From Pseudomonas fluorescens (GTDB taxonomy: Bacteria; Pseudomonadota; Gammaproteobacteria; Pseudomonadales; Pseudomonadaceae): a stretch of 64,000 bases of DNA. The DNA is taken from the NCBI RefSeq assembly GCF_018614655.1, contig NZ_JAGGOG010000011.1, forward strand, positions 186,001 to 250,000. Reading direction: 5' to 3'. How positions within the stretch are numbered: position 1 is the first letter of the stretch; every line of letters begins with the position of its first letter. Position numbers and translations under genes: made by a program. Positions 35,108 to 43,213 of this stretch are shown piece after piece. Below the pieces are notes generated by a model that saw only the letters and a program-made list of their open reading frames with translations, did not search any database and was not told the origin of the DNA.

Positions 35108-36322
35108 ATGCAAGCGTTGCAAGGCATCAAGATCATCGACCTGAGCCGCGCCCTCTCGGGACCGTTCTGCACCATGGTGCTGGCAGACCTGGGAGCTGAT
35201 GTGATCAAGGTCGAGCCCGGCCCCGCCGGCGACATGAGCCGCACCTGGGGGCCGTTCGACCGGGGCGTCAGCACTTATTACCTGTCGTGCAATCGCAACA
35301 AGCGCGGCCTGTGCGTGGACTTTCGCTCCCCCCATGGCCTGGACACCCTCCAGCAACTGATCGACAACGCCGACGTGGTCATCGAGAACTTCAAGCCCGG
35401 CACCCTGGACAGCATGGGCCTGGGCTATGAAGTACTCAGCGCACGTAATCCACGACTGATCCTGGGCAGTATCAACGCCTTTGGCAGCGACGGACCCATG
35501 AGCAGTTGGCCGGGGTTCGATCAGATCGCCCAAGGCTATTCGGGCCTGATGAGCCTGACCGGTTTCAGCGACGGCGACCCGACCCGCACCGGCACCGCCA
35601 TTGGTGACCTGACCTCGGGTATGTGGCTGGTGAGCGCAGTATTGGCGGCCCTGCTGGAGCGCGAACGCACCGGGCACGGCCAGCACGTCAACACCTCGTT
35701 GCTGGCCAGCCTGGTGGGCTTGCTCAGTGTCCATGGCCAGCGTTTCCTGAGCCTGGGGGATGTGCCGCGACGCACCGGCAACGCGCACTCGGTGATCGCC
35801 CCTTACGGGGTATTCCAGACCCTGGACGGGCCGCTGAACCTGGCGCCGATCACCTCCGCCATGTGGCGCCGCTTATGTACCTTGCTCGACCTTGCGCATC
35901 TGCCGGACGATCCACGTTTCGCCTGCAATGAAGCCCGGGTAGAACACCGGAATGAACTGAAAGCCATCCTCGAAAGCCGCCTGAAAACCCGCAGCAAACG
36001 GGAATGGACCGAACTGTTTATCGGCGCAGGATTGCCCGCTGGGCCGATCAATACCCTGGACGAAGTTTTCAATGACCCACAGGTGCTGCACAGCCAGTTG
36101 ACCCAAACCCTCAGTCATCCCACCCTGGGTGCATTGCGCCAGGTGGTGACGCCGATTTTCAATAATGCAGGCGCCGTCCCAGGCCGCGAACAACGCCCAC
36201 CGCCCCTGCTGGGCGAGCACAGCGTGGCGGTGCTGCAAGAGGCCGGCTTCGACCCTGCGTCGATCCAGGCCCTGCTCAAGGCCAACGTTCTCTACCAACA
36301 CTCAACAGGAACCGCCCAATGA
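35108..36322 (+). CDS. Class III CoA-transferase (CaiB/BaiF family)
   Basis: 404 residues; GGAG precedes ATG 35108. Family III signature: IKIIDLSRALSGPFCTMVLADLG at the N-terminus, VIENFKPGTLDSMGL, GFDQIAQGYSGLMSLTG and the catalytic aspartate in AIGDLTSGMW. These dimeric enzymes move CoA between carboxylic acids (formyl-, succinyl-, carnitinyl-, oxalyl-CoA types). It overlaps the next start by 4 bp. With a following methylmalonyl-CoA decarboxylase, the likely acceptor is methylmalonate or a close analogue. Confidence 0.92.
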   Translation: MQALQGIKIIDLSRALSGPFCTMVLADLGADVIKVEPGPAGDMSRTWGPFDRGVSTYYLSCNRNKRGLCVDFRSPHGLDTLQQLIDNADVVIENFKPGTLDSMGLGYEVLSARNPRLILGSINAFGSDGPMSSWPGFDQIAQGYSGLMSLTGFSDGDPTRTGTAIGDLTSGMWLVSAVLAALLERERTGHGQHVNTSLLASLVGLLSVHGQRFLSLGDVPRRTGNAHSVIAPYGVFQTLDGPLNLAPITSAMWRRLCTLLDLAHLPDDPRFACNEARVEHRNELKAILESRLKTRSKREWTELFIGAGLPAGPINTLDEVFNDPQVLHSQLTQTLSHPTLGALRQVVTPIFNNAGAVPGREQRPPPLLGEHSVAVLQEAGFDPASIQALLKANVLYQHSTGTAQ

Positions 36323-37104
36323 CTTCCAACTACGTCACGGTCCAGATGCTCGAGCCGCGCATCGCCCGCCTGCTCTTCAGCAACCCCAGCCAGCGCAATG
36401 CCCTGAGCGCGCAACTGCTCAACGCTGTCGATGAAAGCTTGGCCGCCCTCGCCGAACAGCGTGTTGGCGTGGTGATCCTCGGCGCTGAAGTCGGCCAGTC
36501 AGTATGGAGCGCCGGTCACGACATCGGCGAACTGTCCCACGATCGCGACCCGGTGGCCTACGGCAAACCCCTGGAGCGCGTGCTGCGCAGGATCCGCGCC
36601 TACCCCGGCGTGGTTATCGCCGCCATCTCGGGCTCCGCGTGGGGCGGCGCCGTCGACCTGGCCATGAGCTGCGACCTGGTGGTCGCCGATCACAGCGCCA
36701 GCTTTGCCATGACCCCGGCCAATATCGGCCTGCCCTACACCACCAGCGGCCTGCTGCGGTTCTTCAACAACCTGCCGATCCATGTGCTCAAGGAAATGTT
36801 CTTCTGCGCACAAAAACTGGATGCACAACGGGCCGAGCGTTTTGGTGTGATCAATCGACTGGTGGCCACCGATGTCCTGGAATCCACCGCCCTGGAAATG
36901 GCCCAGGGCATTGCCGCCAAGGCGCCGCTGGCGATCCAGGCGGTGAAGGCGCAACTGCGGATTCTCGAAGACCTGCAACCGATGCCCGTGCAAGCCATGG
37001 AGCAGATTGCCGAGTTGCGGCGCCAGGCCTGTGAGAGCGCGGATTTTGGCGAGGGGTTGGCGGCGTTTGCGCAGCGGCGGCCGCCGGTGTTTGAAGGACG
37101 CTGA
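36319..37104 (+). CDS. scpB: Methylmalonyl-CoA decarboxylase (ScpB-like crotonase)
   Basis: 261 residues, the same length as E. coli ScpB (YgfG). Aligned by eye, the diagnostic parts agree: WSAGHDIGEL, RDPVAYGKPL, GSAWGGAVDLAMSCDL (oxyanion-hole glycine), FAMTPANIGLPYTTSGL, KEMFFCAQKLDAQRAERFGV and KAPLAIQAVKAQLR. The family enzyme decarboxylates methylmalonyl-CoA to propionyl-CoA. Translation is coupled to the CoA-transferase (4-bp overlap). Unlike E. coli, no methylmalonyl-CoA mutase is adjacent, so the methylmalonyl-CoA would come from the CoA-transferase. Confidence 0.88.
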   Translation: MTSNYVTVQMLEPRIARLLFSNPSQRNALSAQLLNAVDESLAALAEQRVGVVILGAEVGQSVWSAGHDIGELSHDRDPVAYGKPLERVLRRIRAYPGVVIAAISGSAWGGAVDLAMSCDLVVADHSASFAMTPANIGLPYTTSGLLRFFNNLPIHVLKEMFFCAQKLDAQRAERFGVINRLVATDVLESTALEMAQGIAAKAPLAIQAVKAQLRILEDLQPMPVQAMEQIAELRRQACESADFGEGLAAFAQRRPPVFEGR

Positions 37105-37106
37105 TT

Positions 37107-37209
37107 TGTAGCCGCTGCCGAGGCACGAGGCTGCGATGCGTGTCCGCAGACCGCCCTCTTGGGGCGGCTTCGCCACCTATCGCAGCCTCGTGCCTCGGCA
37201 GCGGCTACA
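37107..37209. repeat. REPIN (TGTAGCCGCTGCCGAGGCACGA family)
   Basis: 37107-37136 and 37180-37209 are inverted 30-nt copies around 43 nt, between the convergent scpB and LysR genes. Half of it matches the REP at 18375. Confidence 0.9.
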
Positions 37210-37223
37210 CCTGTTCCACCCGA

Positions 37224-38210
37224 TCAATCAAACCAGTCCCGCCTGCCCTCAAACGTACTGACGATCAACTCGACCATCATGTCCACCTCCTCCGGATGCC
37301 GCACGTCAGCATTCACCGCCATCCACACCCGACGCCGCATGTTCTCGGCCAGCAACCCGGGCAAGGCGATCAGCCCACGGTCGACGCAACTCATATAACG
37401 TGGCAACAAACCAATGCACGCACCGCAGCGAATCATTTCCAGCATCAGGGAATAGACGTGCACCCGCACCACGGCGGCCAGACGCTCGCGCACCAGGGTG
37501 TTCCAGGGCTGCAGGGCTTCGACCTGCTGGTCCGGCTGCCATTGCACCAACGTGTAGTCAGCCAAATCGTCGAGGCTGTCCGGGCGAGTCGTCAGCCGCG
37601 AGTAGCGTTTGGCGATATGCGGCAGGTAATTCAGACTCGCCAGGGCCCGTGGCGGCTGGGTCGCACAACCGGGGCCGGGCGTTGAGGCGTCCGTTGCCGA
37701 TAGCCACAGCACCACATCGGCCTCCACGGATTGCAAGGCCAGCTCGCTGTCGATGGCGATAATCTCCAGCCGCACGCTCGCATTGCGCCGCAACAACGCA
37801 ATCAGGTCGCGCCCGAGGATGTCATGCAGGATCGGCTCGGCCACCGCCAGGCGGATCAGCGGTTGCTCAATCACCGGCAGGCGCCACTCATGGGCCCTGG
37901 CAACCAGATGAGCCTGCAACTGCTGACCTTCACGACTGAGCAGTATCCCGTTGCCCTGATAGCTGAATAGCGTACGCCCAAAGTAGTTTTCCAGCTGTGC
38001 CAGGCGCTTGCGCAGCAAGGTCGCCTTGATATTGAGCCGGCGTGCCGCCTGCATGAAGCAGCCACAGCGGGCGCTGGTGAGAAAGTAACCGATCACTTCC
38101 GAATCGCTGTTGACGATCGTGGCGGTCTGGGCAAGCCAGGCGTTCCGCTGGTGACTGTGGGTGCGATACGGCGCGCCATCTTGGGGTACAGCGGGTTCCA
38201 GTAATACCAT
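37224..38210 (-). CDS. LysR-family regulator next to the pdt locus
   Basis: 328 residues; HTH placed late, at residues 38-95 (IGYFLTSARCGCFMQAARRL, IKATLLRKRLAQLENYFGRT), with a 35-residue N-terminal extension, and an effector domain from 110. The HTH is of the divergent LysR type, in which the second helix region reads NIKATLLRKRL. In P. aeruginosa, a LysR gene also borders the pdt-ppiC end, which supports orthology. Role unknown. Confidence 0.82.
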   Translation of the reverse strand: MVLLEPAVPQDGAPYRTHSHQRNAWLAQTATIVNSDSEVIGYFLTSARCGCFMQAARRLNIKATLLRKRLAQLENYFGRTLFSYQGNGILLSREGQQLQAHLVARAHEWRLPVIEQPLIRLAVAEPILHDILGRDLIALLRRNASVRLEIIAIDSELALQSVEADVVLWLSATDASTPGPGCATQPPRALASLNYLPHIAKRYSRLTTRPDSLDDLADYTLVQWQPDQQVEALQPWNTLVRERLAAVVRVHVYSLMLEMIRCGACIGLLPRYMSCVDRGLIALPGLLAENMRRRVWMAVNADVRHPEEVDMMVELIVSTFEGRRDWFD

Positions 38211-38248
38211 GGGGGACTCCCTGTCGTATGGGACTTTGCATCCGCTTT

Positions 38249-39181
38249 CTAGTCCAGAACCTTGTTCAGTTCGGCGCCATCAATGCTCAAGGTCGCGGTA
38301 TTGAGCATGCCCTCCAGGTACGCCTTGGCGATCTGTTCCTGGCGCTGGGCGCGCAAGGCCTGGGTCAGGCGCTCGCGCAGGTCGTCGAGGCTGGCGGTAC
38401 CCGCCGGCTGTTGCCCGGTGAGCTTGAGCACATGAAAGCCCGCCGCACTTTGTACTGCGTCCGACACCGCGCCGACTTTCAGCCGCGAGACAGCGCCCCG
38501 TACCTCAGGCACCAGTTGCTGCAACGGTTGCAAACCCGAATCGCCGCCGCGCGGGGCACTGTCGGCATCCTGGGAGTACTGCCCGGCCAGCGCGGCGAAC
38601 TCCCCCGGTGCTGCCTGCGCCTGGCGGCTCAGTTCCTGGGCCTGGCGGCGCACCGCGTCGAGGCTTTGTGGGTCATTCACCGCGAGAAATATCTGACTGA
38701 TCCGGTACAACGGCGGGGTCACCCACCCAGCCTTGCCACTGTCATAGGCTTGTTGCAGTTCTGCCTCGCTTGGGTAGTCGGCTGGAACCTGACTGACCGA
38801 CAGCATGTAGTCGCGAAACACAATCTGCTCGGTGGCGGCGCGGGTTTGTTGCTCCACCTCCGGGCGCTGGCGCCAGCCCTGGGCGTCGGCCTGCTCCAGC
38901 ACGGCCTTTTGCGCCAGTCGCGAGCGGATCCAGGTTTCCAGCGCGCCACGATTGCCCCGCAGTTGCTCGCGAGATTCCACCGGCAAGGTCGCCAGCAAGG
39001 CCTTGAGCTCCGCCAGCGCCACCTGTTGATTGCCCAGGCGGGCCACGGCGGGTCCATCATTGATGACAGGCGCCGGTTGCTGGGCAGCCACCGGATCACT
39101 GCCTGGGCGCAGGCTCAGCGTAACCGCTACCACCAGCAACACCAGTGCTCCAGCGCCGATCACCAGGGTTGGTTTTTTCAC
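38249..39181 (-). CDS. Parvulin-type peptidyl-prolyl isomerase (PpiC/EpsD-like)
   Basis: 310 residues with an N-terminal membrane anchor (TLVIGAGALVLLVVAVTLSL), an N-terminal chaperone helix region (residues 50-140), and a parvulin-like core at about 150-260 (YRISQIFLAVND, GEFAALAGQYSQDADSAPRG, LQQLVPEVRGAVSRLKVG, GFHVLKLTGQQ). It is periplasmic and probably assists folding of the secreted TpsA or of outer-membrane components. Last gene of the phdA-to-ppiC unit; it overlaps the ybjN-like gene by 4 bp. Confidence 0.88.
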   Translation of the reverse strand: MKKPTLVIGAGALVLLVVAVTLSLRPGSDPVAAQQPAPVINDGPAVARLGNQQVALAELKALLATLPVESREQLRGNRGALETWIRSRLAQKAVLEQADAQGWRQRPEVEQQTRAATEQIVFRDYMLSVSQVPADYPSEAELQQAYDSGKAGWVTPPLYRISQIFLAVNDPQSLDAVRRQAQELSRQAQAAPGEFAALAGQYSQDADSAPRGGDSGLQPLQQLVPEVRGAVSRLKVGAVSDAVQSAAGFHVLKLTGQQPAGTASLDDLRERLTQALRAQRQEQIAKAYLEGMLNTATLSIDGAELNKVLD

Positions 39182-39648
39182 AGGGCCGGTGCCTCTTCAC
39201 GGGTATCCACGGTCGGGGCGGCATCAGGCTGCGCGGCATTCTGGCTGTACTCACGCAGGTAGACGATGAACTCTTGCAGCAGCCGATCCCACAGTTCCAA
39301 TTGACTGCGCAGATGACTGGCGCCGACGCCGGCCACCACCACGTCCATTTCCATCAGCAGGAATTCGCCCTGCAACGACAACCGCGCAAAACGCCGCGAG
39401 GCGTTCCACACGTGGGCCAGGCCTTCCGGCAACTGGCCCTGGACTCGCAGCGCGCAACTGTAGGTGAAGTCCATGTAGCTGCCCTGCTCTGCCGCCGGGT
39501 TGCCAAACCGCACGGCAAAGCCGATGCCCTGGCTGGCGCTGAGCAATTGCACAATGCCGTTCTGGTCGGTCTGGTTGACCCGGTATCCGGCTGCTTGCAG
39601 CAACTCGGTCAGGCCTTGGGGCGTCACGCTGGTGATCAATTCGCTCAT
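39178..39648 (-). CDS. YbjN-domain protein
   Basis: 156 residues. YbjN-fold features: N-terminal TPQGLTELLQAAGYRVN, central strand YMDFTYSCALRVQG, and WNASRRFARLSLQGEFLLMEMD, matching the pattern of type III chaperone-like YbjN proteins (helix-strand-helix). Cytoplasmic, no signal peptide. It lies between the coiled-coil protein and the isomerase genes, and may act as a secretion chaperone in the locus; that is inference. Confidence 0.85.
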   Translation of the reverse strand: MSELITSVTPQGLTELLQAAGYRVNQTDQNGIVQLLSASQGIGFAVRFGNPAAEQGSYMDFTYSCALRVQGQLPEGLAHVWNASRRFARLSLQGEFLLMEMDVVVAGVGASHLRSQLELWDRLLQEFIVYLREYSQNAAQPDAAPTVDTREEAPAL

Positions 39649-39669
39649 GGTTTATCGCTTCCTGGTTGA

Positions 39670-40305
39670 TCAGTGATTGACGACAGCCTGGGGCGCGTCA
39701 AAACGGCTCTGGTACAGCTGGTCGCCAAAGCCCTGGGCCAGTTCTTCGAACTTGACCCGTGCGCCGCTGGCGAACGGTTGGCGGATGCTCATGACCTCGG
39801 CCACGTCGATTTTTTCGTAGGCCGCCAACAGCTGCTGGGCCACGCCGTACATCTGTTGATTCTTGGCTGAACATTGCTGCACTTGTGCGTCACGTTCGCT
39901 CAATTGCACCTGCAACCGCGCGCGTTCGGTCTCTTTACCCTTGGCCAGCACCAGCAGTTCTTCATAGGCTTTCTTGAACTTGCCGGTCTGTTCATTGCTG
40001 GCCGCCACCTGCGCCTGGGCCTGGCTGTGCAGGCTCTGCTGCTGCCCCACCAGTTGCTCGGCCACACCTCGGGCCTTGTCCAGTTCGCCAGTCAATTGCT
40101 TGATCTGCGCCAGGGCCTGTTTGGCCTGGTTCTCGGCGGCGATGCGTGCGGCACTGGCCTGGGCCTGTTCGCTTTGCAAGGCCTGTAACTGCGCGGTGGT
40201 GCTGCGCAGTTGAGTCCGCAGGCGCTCCTCCATGCCTTCGGCAGAGGCACCGGTGGCGGCCAGGCTGCCAATCACCAATAACAGGCCGCAAATTCGCGTG
40301 TTCAT
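39670..40305 (-). CDS. Periplasmic coiled-coil protein of the pdt locus
   Basis: 211 residues with a signal peptide (MNTRICGLLLVIGSLAATGASA). Residues 25-150 are Gln/Ala/Glu rich with heptad character (TQLRSTTAQLQALQSEQAQA, ELDKARGVAEQLVGQQQSLH), so a long coiled coil is likely; one cysteine in VQQCSAKNQQ. The C-terminal 50 residues (DVAEVMSIRQPFASGARVKF) look globular. No named family recognised. Between porin and ybjN-like genes in one operon; possibly a structural partner of the TonB/porin module. Confidence 0.8.
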   Translation of the reverse strand: MNTRICGLLLVIGSLAATGASAEGMEERLRTQLRSTTAQLQALQSEQAQASAARIAAENQAKQALAQIKQLTGELDKARGVAEQLVGQQQSLHSQAQAQVAASNEQTGKFKKAYEELLVLAKGKETERARLQVQLSERDAQVQQCSAKNQQMYGVAQQLLAAYEKIDVAEVMSIRQPFASGARVKFEELAQGFGDQLYQSRFDAPQAVVNH

Positions 40306-40323
40306 GTGGTGTCTCCCTGCGCG

Positions 40324-42024
40324 TCAGAAGCGCGTGTTGAGTTCCAGTTGCATGACGTCGACTTCAAACGGTGCGCCATACACTTCGGAGGCGCTGAGCC
40401 AACGAGCACTGGCATAGATGTTCTTGTCGATGCCGTAGTTGCCACCAATGAAATAGCCCTTGGCGTTGGTGCCGCCGAGGTGGAATGAGGAGTCGTTGAA
40501 ACCATCGGGCAAGGCGTCCGGCTGGATGTACTTGTAGCCCGCCAATACGTTCCAGTCGCCGGCCTTTTTCATCTCCAGCGCTCGGCCCAGGGTGAACTGC
40601 ACCATCATGGCGTTGGCGCCACTTTCGAACTGGCCATCGCGGTTGATGTTGTTGACGATTTCGCCTTCGCTGCGTTTGAGCATCTCGCCCTTGTCGTAGG
40701 CCAGGTTGTGAATGAAGTTGGTCTGGCTGCGCAGCTTGAAGTCATTCGCCAGCTCACTGTCCCAGACCAGGTTGAGGTCAAGCACGTCGAACTTGGAGGC
40801 CAGGCCCACGTACTGCGGCTGCGGGGTCAGGCCAGGGGTGGCCGGGTTGGCGCTGATGTTGCGCAGCAGGAACACGCTGTTGCCCTTTTGCATGAAGGCC
40901 GAGCGCGAGCCATCGCTGTCGCAGCTCGGCTGCCCGGCCCACGGTGCACAAGGGCTGGAGCGCTGGCCTTCGATACTGTCGAAACGGTAGTAGGCCAATG
41001 CGCCCTTGAGGCTGTTCGTGTTGTTGATCTTCCAGTTAGCGCCGATCTGGCCACCGAACAGCCATTTGTTGTCGCTGTCTTCCTTGTCCAGGCCATTATT
41101 GCTAGCGGTGTCGGAGCTGTATTCCACCGGGAACGCACCGAGGGTGCCGAACACGTCCCAGTCGCTGCTGAGCGTGTGATTGAAGAGCGCCGCCACACCG
41201 TCGAAGTTGAGGTCGTTGGAATACATCATGTCGGTGGAGAAGAACGGGTTGGCGAACCGCCCACCGGTCAGGGTCAGGTCGTGGGTGGCCTTCCAGGTCA
41301 GGTAGCCCTGGTCGAGCCAGATGTCCTTTTTGCCAAACCCGCCACCGAGGGCCTGAGTGGTCGACACCGGGTTGTTGTCGGAGCCGGTGCCGATGCGAAT
41401 GCCGGCGGTCCAGTCCGGCGCCACCACCGCTTTCATGCCCAGCCGCGCCCGCAGGCGCATGCTGTTGGAGCGGTCCTCGCGGGTGTTGAGCAAGGGCGGC
41501 AGCCGGCTGTTGGTGTCCTTGTTGACGTCGTAAGGGCCCGAGTCGTTGAGCTTGGCGTAGTCGACAATCTCATTGCTGTTGTTGCCGGAGAAGTAGCGCG
41601 ATTCGTCCCGCAGGCGGATATCGCCATCGAAGCTGATGCGCGAGACCCAATCGGGAAAGGTATTGGGCTGGGCCCAGTTTTCCTGTTTGGCGGTGGCCAT
41701 GACTTCGGCCTTGACCTGATCGCGAATCTGATCGCGTACCGCGGCCGGCACGTACTGCACCCGCACATCCCCCGGGGCCGTCGCCGGACCTGCCGCAACC
41801 GCCGTGGCGGTGCTGGCCTGGTGGGCTTGCTGGGCTTCCTTTTCGGCCTGGGCGATAAGACCGTCGGCCTGTTCCTGCTTGAGCACACCCTGCTGCACCA
41901 GCAGGCGGATCAGGTTGATCGTGGCGTTTTCCGAGGGCGCGGCAGGCGCTGCCGTCGCCTGGCCGACCAGGGTCGCAATGACCATGCCGACCGCCAGGGT
42001 CAATCGATTCACATGGGAAATCAT
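40324..42024 (-). CDS. Putative porin of the pdt locus
   Basis: 566 residues from ATG 42024 (AGGAG upstream). Signal peptide (about 1-26), then a short coiled-coil/linker segment (ENATINLIRLLVQQG, QADGLIAQAEKEAQQAHQAS), and from about residue 105 an outer-membrane barrel with alternating strands (RISFDGDIRLRDESRYFSG, WLSASEVYGAPFEVDVMQ) ending in F. This is the putative-porin family with N-terminal periplasmic extension. Located downstream of tonB in the same operon, which suggests an outer-membrane partner of the module. It is not TonB-dependent by itself, as no plug domain is seen. Confidence 0.88.
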   Translation of the reverse strand: MISHVNRLTLAVGMVIATLVGQATAAPAAPSENATINLIRLLVQQGVLKQEQADGLIAQAEKEAQQAHQASTATAVAAGPATAPGDVRVQYVPAAVRDQIRDQVKAEVMATAKQENWAQPNTFPDWVSRISFDGDIRLRDESRYFSGNNSNEIVDYAKLNDSGPYDVNKDTNSRLPPLLNTREDRSNSMRLRARLGMKAVVAPDWTAGIRIGTGSDNNPVSTTQALGGGFGKKDIWLDQGYLTWKATHDLTLTGGRFANPFFSTDMMYSNDLNFDGVAALFNHTLSSDWDVFGTLGAFPVEYSSDTASNNGLDKEDSDNKWLFGGQIGANWKINNTNSLKGALAYYRFDSIEGQRSSPCAPWAGQPSCDSDGSRSAFMQKGNSVFLLRNISANPATPGLTPQPQYVGLASKFDVLDLNLVWDSELANDFKLRSQTNFIHNLAYDKGEMLKRSEGEIVNNINRDGQFESGANAMMVQFTLGRALEMKKAGDWNVLAGYKYIQPDALPDGFNDSSFHLGGTNAKGYFIGGNYGIDKNIYASARWLSASEVYGAPFEVDVMQLELNTRF

Positions 42025-42065
42025 CTGCACACAACTCCTGTAGAGAACTGCAAAAAAGGGTTCGA

Positions 42066-42773
42066 TCAATCCGGTCGCCGACCCTTGAGGGACAGGCGTA
42101 CCGGCAGGGTCAGAGAGGCCGGTGTCCGTTCTTTCAGGCGTGGCGTGGCCCGCAGTGCGGCCACTACCTGGGTGTCGGTGTCGGCATCGCCGCTGGATTT
42201 GGCCAGCTCCACGCGCGTCACCTCGCCGTCCGCGCTCAGCCACAGGTCGGCCTGCACCGCGTAGGCCTTCTTGCGCAACTCCGGGTCTTCACGCAGCAGG
42301 CGCTGGAACACTCCCGCCAGGTATTGCTTGAACGTACCGGTGCCAAGGCCACCGCCACCGGAACCTGCCATGCCGCCGCCTTTGCCCGCGCCGATGTTGA
42401 AACCGTCGGTGCCGGACTGGGCATCGCCGTCGATCTGCATCGGGTTGGCCAGGTCGTCAGCCGGAGACGGTGGGGCCTCTTGCTCGGGCTTGACCTCCTC
42501 GGGGGCAGGCGTGGGTTCCGGTTCGGGGATCTTCTCTTCCACCTTGGGCTCGGGCTCCCTGGGCTTTTCCGGTGGCGGTGGTGGCGGCGGTGGCAACGGG
42601 ATAATCATCGGCACCTTGGGCGCCTCGCGGCGCACACCGCTCATGTCATTGGCCCATTGCCAGAGAAACCAGGCGGCCACGGCCCCCAGCAGCAGGCCTG
42701 CGCCCCACTTCAGCAGGCGCAACAGCGGCGTGTTCTTCACCGGTGCAGGCGGGATCGGCATCTGTGCAGTCAT
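42066..42773 (-). CDS. tonB: TonB-like energy transducer
   Basis: 235 residues from ATG 42773 (a GTG at 42776 precedes it). N-terminal membrane anchor (LLKWGAGLLLGAVAAWFLW), a proline stretch of eight (residues 62-69), a Glu/Pro periplasmic spacer, a glycine-rich linker (KGGGMAGSGGGGLGTG) and a C-terminal TonB-type domain (QADLWLSADGEVTRVELAKS, VAALRATPRLKERTP). It transmits proton-motive force from ExbB/ExbD to an outer-membrane partner, here within the TPS operon. ATG directly follows the exbD stop. Confidence 0.9.
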   Translation of the reverse strand: MTAQMPIPPAPVKNTPLLRLLKWGAGLLLGAVAAWFLWQWANDMSGVRREAPKVPMIIPLPPPPPPPPEKPREPEPKVEEKIPEPEPTPAPEEVKPEQEAPPSPADDLANPMQIDGDAQSGTDGFNIGAGKGGGMAGSGGGGLGTGTFKQYLAGVFQRLLREDPELRKKAYAVQADLWLSADGEVTRVELAKSSGDADTDTQVVAALRATPRLKERTPASLTLPVRLSLKGRRPD

Positions 42774-42776
42774 CAC

Positions 42777-43202
42777 TCAGCCCTGGCTCGGTTTGCCGGT
42801 GACCAGCCCGACCTGCGACAGCTCCAGACGCCGCAGCAAGTCGAGCACCTCGATCACCTTCTGGTACTGCACCATCGCGTCGCCGCGCACGATGACCGGG
42901 AAGTCCGGGTTCTGCGCTTTTTCGATACGCAAGCGCTCTTCCAGCTCACCGAGGGTCACCGGGTAGGCATCGAGGAACACCTGGCCGCCGTCATTCACCG
43001 AAATGGCCTTGGTTTTGGCCTCGGACAACGACACCGAGGCGCTGGCCTTGGGCAGGTGGATCTGAATGCCCGAGACCTGGGCGGTGGCGGTGAGGATGAA
43101 CATCACCAGCACCACCATCAGCACATCCACCAGGGGCGTAATGTTGATGCTGTCGACGGCGACATCATCGTCATCGTCGTGGGAAGCATTCACGGAAGCC
43201 AT
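42777..43202 (-). CDS. exbD: ExbD/TolR-type biopolymer transport protein
   Basis: 141 residues; GGAGAATCAGC before ATG 43202. Single membrane segment (VDVLMVVLVMFILTATAQVS) with the conserved aspartate in the leading SINITPLVDV, and a periplasmic domain (IQIHLPKASASV, DFPVIVRGDAMVQYQKVIEV). Forms the proton-driven motor with ExbB. The acid stretch DDDDD at residues 9-13 is a peculiarity of this copy. Directly followed by tonB. Confidence 0.92.
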   Translation of the reverse strand: MASVNASHDDDDDVAVDSINITPLVDVLMVVLVMFILTATAQVSGIQIHLPKASASVSLSEAKTKAISVNDGGQVFLDAYPVTLGELEERLRIEKAQNPDFPVIVRGDAMVQYQKVIEVLDLLRRLELSQVGLVTGKPSQG

Positions 43203-43213
43203 GCTGATTCTCC

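Noticed and set aside
40708..42264. 518-codon plus-strand frame opposite the porin gene
   Set aside because: Composition is that of an antisense shadow; the minus strand shows signal peptide, barrel and terminal phenylalanine.
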